Assembly: GCF_045679555.1 (NCBI RefSeq)
Contig: NC_092099.1
Span: 15,390,076 to 15,454,075 of the forward strand
Source of the DNA: Salvelinus alpinus
Taxonomy: Eukaryota > Chordata > Actinopteri > Salmoniformes > Salmonidae
Reading direction: 5' to 3'
DNA: 64,000 nt
How positions within the stretch are numbered: position 1 is the first letter of the stretch; every line of letters starts with the position of its first letter. The position numbers were made by a program, and so were the translations under genes. The notes under the pieces are model-generated. The model ran no database searches. It saw only the letters and a list, made by a program, of their open reading frames with translations, and was not told the origin of the DNA. Below are positions 62,427-64,000 of this stretch, in pieces.

Positions 62427-62717
62427 AGACAGGGTAAGCAGGTTCGAAGGGGAATCCAAGGGAGTAGTAGAGTGGGGAATCCAGGACAGAGTAGCAGGAC
62501 TTTTTATTTATTTAAAATTTTACCTTTATTTAACTAGGCAAGTCAGTTAAGAACAAATTCTTATTTTCAATGACGGCCTAGGAAAATAAGAATTTGTTCT
62601 TAACTGACTTGCCTAGTTAAATAAAGGTAAAATTTAAAATAAAATACAAATCCTGCTACTCTGTCCTAGATTCCCCACTCTACTACTCCCTTGGATTCCC
62701 CTGCGAACCTGCTTACC
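62427..62717. repeat. Large palindrome inside the LTR fossil
   Basis: Sequence 62427-62572 (GGTAAGCAGGTTCGAAGGGG ... SINE tail ... AATTCTTATTTTCAATGACG) is repeated in inverted orientation at about 62582-62717 (GAAAATAAGAATTTGTTCTT ... GATTCCCCTGCGAACCTGCT). Arms are about 140 bp with a short centre. A third partial copy of the right arm follows at about 62730-62900. Confidence 0.85.
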
Positions 62718-62904
62718 CTGTAAGAGCCATTCTTATTTTCAATGACGTCCTAGGAAAATAAGAATTTGTTCTTAACTGACTTGCCTAGTTAAATAAAGGT
62801 AAAATTTAAAATGTAAAAAAAATCCTGCTACTCTGTCCTGGATTCCACACTCTACTACTTCCTTGGATTCCCCTTCGGACCTGCTTACCCTGTCTCAACT
62901 GCCT

Positions 62905-63035
62905 GTTCAGGGGTAGAACGACAGATTTGTACCTAGTCAGCTGGGGGATTTGAACTTGCACCCTTTCGGTTACTAGTCCAACGCTCTAACCACTAGGCTA
63001 CCCTGCCGCCCACTAGGCTACCCTGCCGCCCCGAG
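62905..63035 (-). mobile_element. tRNA-derived SINE head (second family)
   Basis: CTGTTCAGGGGTAGAACGAC, GGGGATTTGAACTTGCACCC and TCTAACCACTAGGCTACCCT are, on the minus strand, a tRNA-like sequence with A box (TAGCCTAGTGGTTAGAGCG) and B box (GGTGCAAGTTCAAATCCCC). The terminal CACTAGGCTACCCTGCCGCC is repeated twice in tandem. A typical salmonid Lys-tRNA-like SINE family. Confidence 0.8.
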
Positions 63036-63279
63036 TAGCAGGATGACGAGACGTGGGACTGGAGACAGGGACCAGAGCCAGAGCGGGCAGAACTGTAGCG
63101 GAGAAGAAAACAGGCACAACAGGATCTGACTAGTAACAAACGGCTCGAAACGTAGACTGACTGAGCAGAGATTACGATCTGGCAGCGTGAAAGTGGCAGG
63201 GCTGAGTATTTATAGAGGTCTTGATTATGGAACAGGTTGCAGCTGGTGGGGATCTGCTCTTACTCCAGCACACCTGTCT

Positions 63280-63317
<38 letters not shown>

Positions 63318-63436
63318 AGAGGGAGAGGGAGACGTAGAGGGAGAGGGAGAGGGAGAGGGAGAGGGAGTGGGAGAGGGAGAGGGAGAGGGAGAGGGAGAGG
63401 GAGAGGGAGAGGGAGAGGGAGAGGGAGAGGGAGAAA
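63280..63436. repeat. (CA)n and (GGGAGA)n microsatellites
   Basis: About 18 CA units at 63281-63314 are followed by GAGGGA-type hexamer repeats to about 63433. They lie inside the LTR fossil. Confidence 0.95.
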
Positions 63437-64000
63437 GTACTGGGAGAGTGGCGGCAGGTCAAGGAGACTCAGGATGAGCAGTAGAGGGCGTTGCAGGATC
63501 AGATGTGACAGTACCCCCCCCCCCCCCCCCCCTCTACTGCACCCGACCAGGCTTATCTGGGAGTGAGGTATAAATCCCTTAAGAGGGAGTGGTCCAGTAT
63601 GTTATAGTGGTATAGGCAGGATGGTCATCGATGAGCCGACGGGGTGGAGGAGCCGCTGCAGGAGGAGGCAGGGGGCAGGCAGGGTGAATCAGGGATACAT
63701 GGAAGGTAGGATGGATCCTGAGAGAGGCTGGGAGTTTCAGGCGTACCGCAGAGGGGTTAATGACACAGTCAATTTCAAAGGGACCAATGAATCGGGGGGA
63801 AAGTTTCTTCGATGCCACCTTCAATAGCAGGTCCTTCGATGAGAGCCATACCTTTTGACCCGGGGTGTAGACTGGAGCTGAGGCCTGGCGACGGTTGGCT
63901 TGGGACTGGGTCCTATCGGAGGCACAAAGAAGGGCAGCCCGGGCCTTCCTCCAGGCATGGTGACAACGGCGTAGATGGTCCTGGACAGAGGGAACCGCAA

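Larger units (their letters stand above)
62218..64000 (-). mobile_element. Ty3/Gypsy LTR retrotransposon fossil, 3' end
   Basis: A minus-strand element running off the right edge. At about 63579-63824 the end of pol shows [33 protein letters not shown], the integrase C-terminal tail of Gypsy elements. A purine-rich tract (G run at 63514-63532 on minus) precedes the LTR, 62218-63510, which has TGTCA/TGACA ends, a TATTTATA near 63208 and AATAAA near 62334. The LTR is enlarged by insertions at about 62500-63035 and by microsatellites at 63280-63440. It looks broken and only partly present; age cannot be estimated without the other LTR. Confidence 0.75.

Noticed and set aside
63187-63566. Open frames rich in Gly-Glu or Gly-Arg
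   Set aside because: They translate the (GGGAGA)n and (CA)n microsatellites and are low-complexity artefacts.

Overview
The window is a piece of a salmonid fish genome. Two observations point there: the repeat set (several Tc1-like transposons, tRNA-derived SINEs sharing a tail with a LINE, L2-type LINEs, hAT-like MITEs) matches what I know of trout and salmon, and spliced vertebrate genes occupy a conserved block. Gene order and orientation match human 2q31: OLA1(-) SP9(+) CIR1(-) SCRN3(+) GPR155(-) CHRNA1(-). WIPF1, which lies between GPR155 and CHRNA1 in human, is not visible here.

Layout. 1-9000: three exons of ola1 on the minus strand, carrying a nonsense codon, a frameshift in the P-loop exon and a lost splice acceptor, so this copy looks dead. 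They are interrupted by a three-level nest (hAT-like MITE containing a Tc1 containing a second Tc1). 9000-18200: sp9, two coding exons, in unusually repeat-poor AT-rich flanks that look like developmental regulatory DNA. 18.9-27.7 kb: cir1, ten coding exons on the minus strand, with transposons in most introns. 27.7-33.5 kb: a probable shared cir1/scrn3 promoter, then scrn3 in seven coding exons. 35.0-42.4 kb: gpr155, fifteen coding exons including one GC-AG intron, with a probable 5' UTR exon and promoter near 48.7-48.9 kb. 42.8-53.0 kb: repeats only (a LINE split by a Tc1, a foldback Tc1, a MITE, SINEs, and a LINE whose 3' end resembles the SINE tails). 53.4-61.2 kb: chrna1, the last seven coding exons on the minus strand; its first exons lie beyond the right edge. 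62.2-64.0 kb: the end of a Ty3/Gypsy LTR retrotransposon fossil with palindromic SINE-bearing insertions.

The protein-coding genes do not form one pathway. sp9 is a developmental transcription factor, cir1 a Notch/RBPJ corepressor and splicing-associated protein, scrn3 a secernin, gpr155 a lysosomal cholesterol sensor and chrna1 the muscle acetylcholine receptor alpha subunit. They are linked by ancient synteny. A decayed ola1 beside an intact sp9 fits loss of one duplicate after the salmonid whole-genome duplication. Splice sites were placed by reading GT/GC-AG borders and confirming that reading phase carries through every junction.
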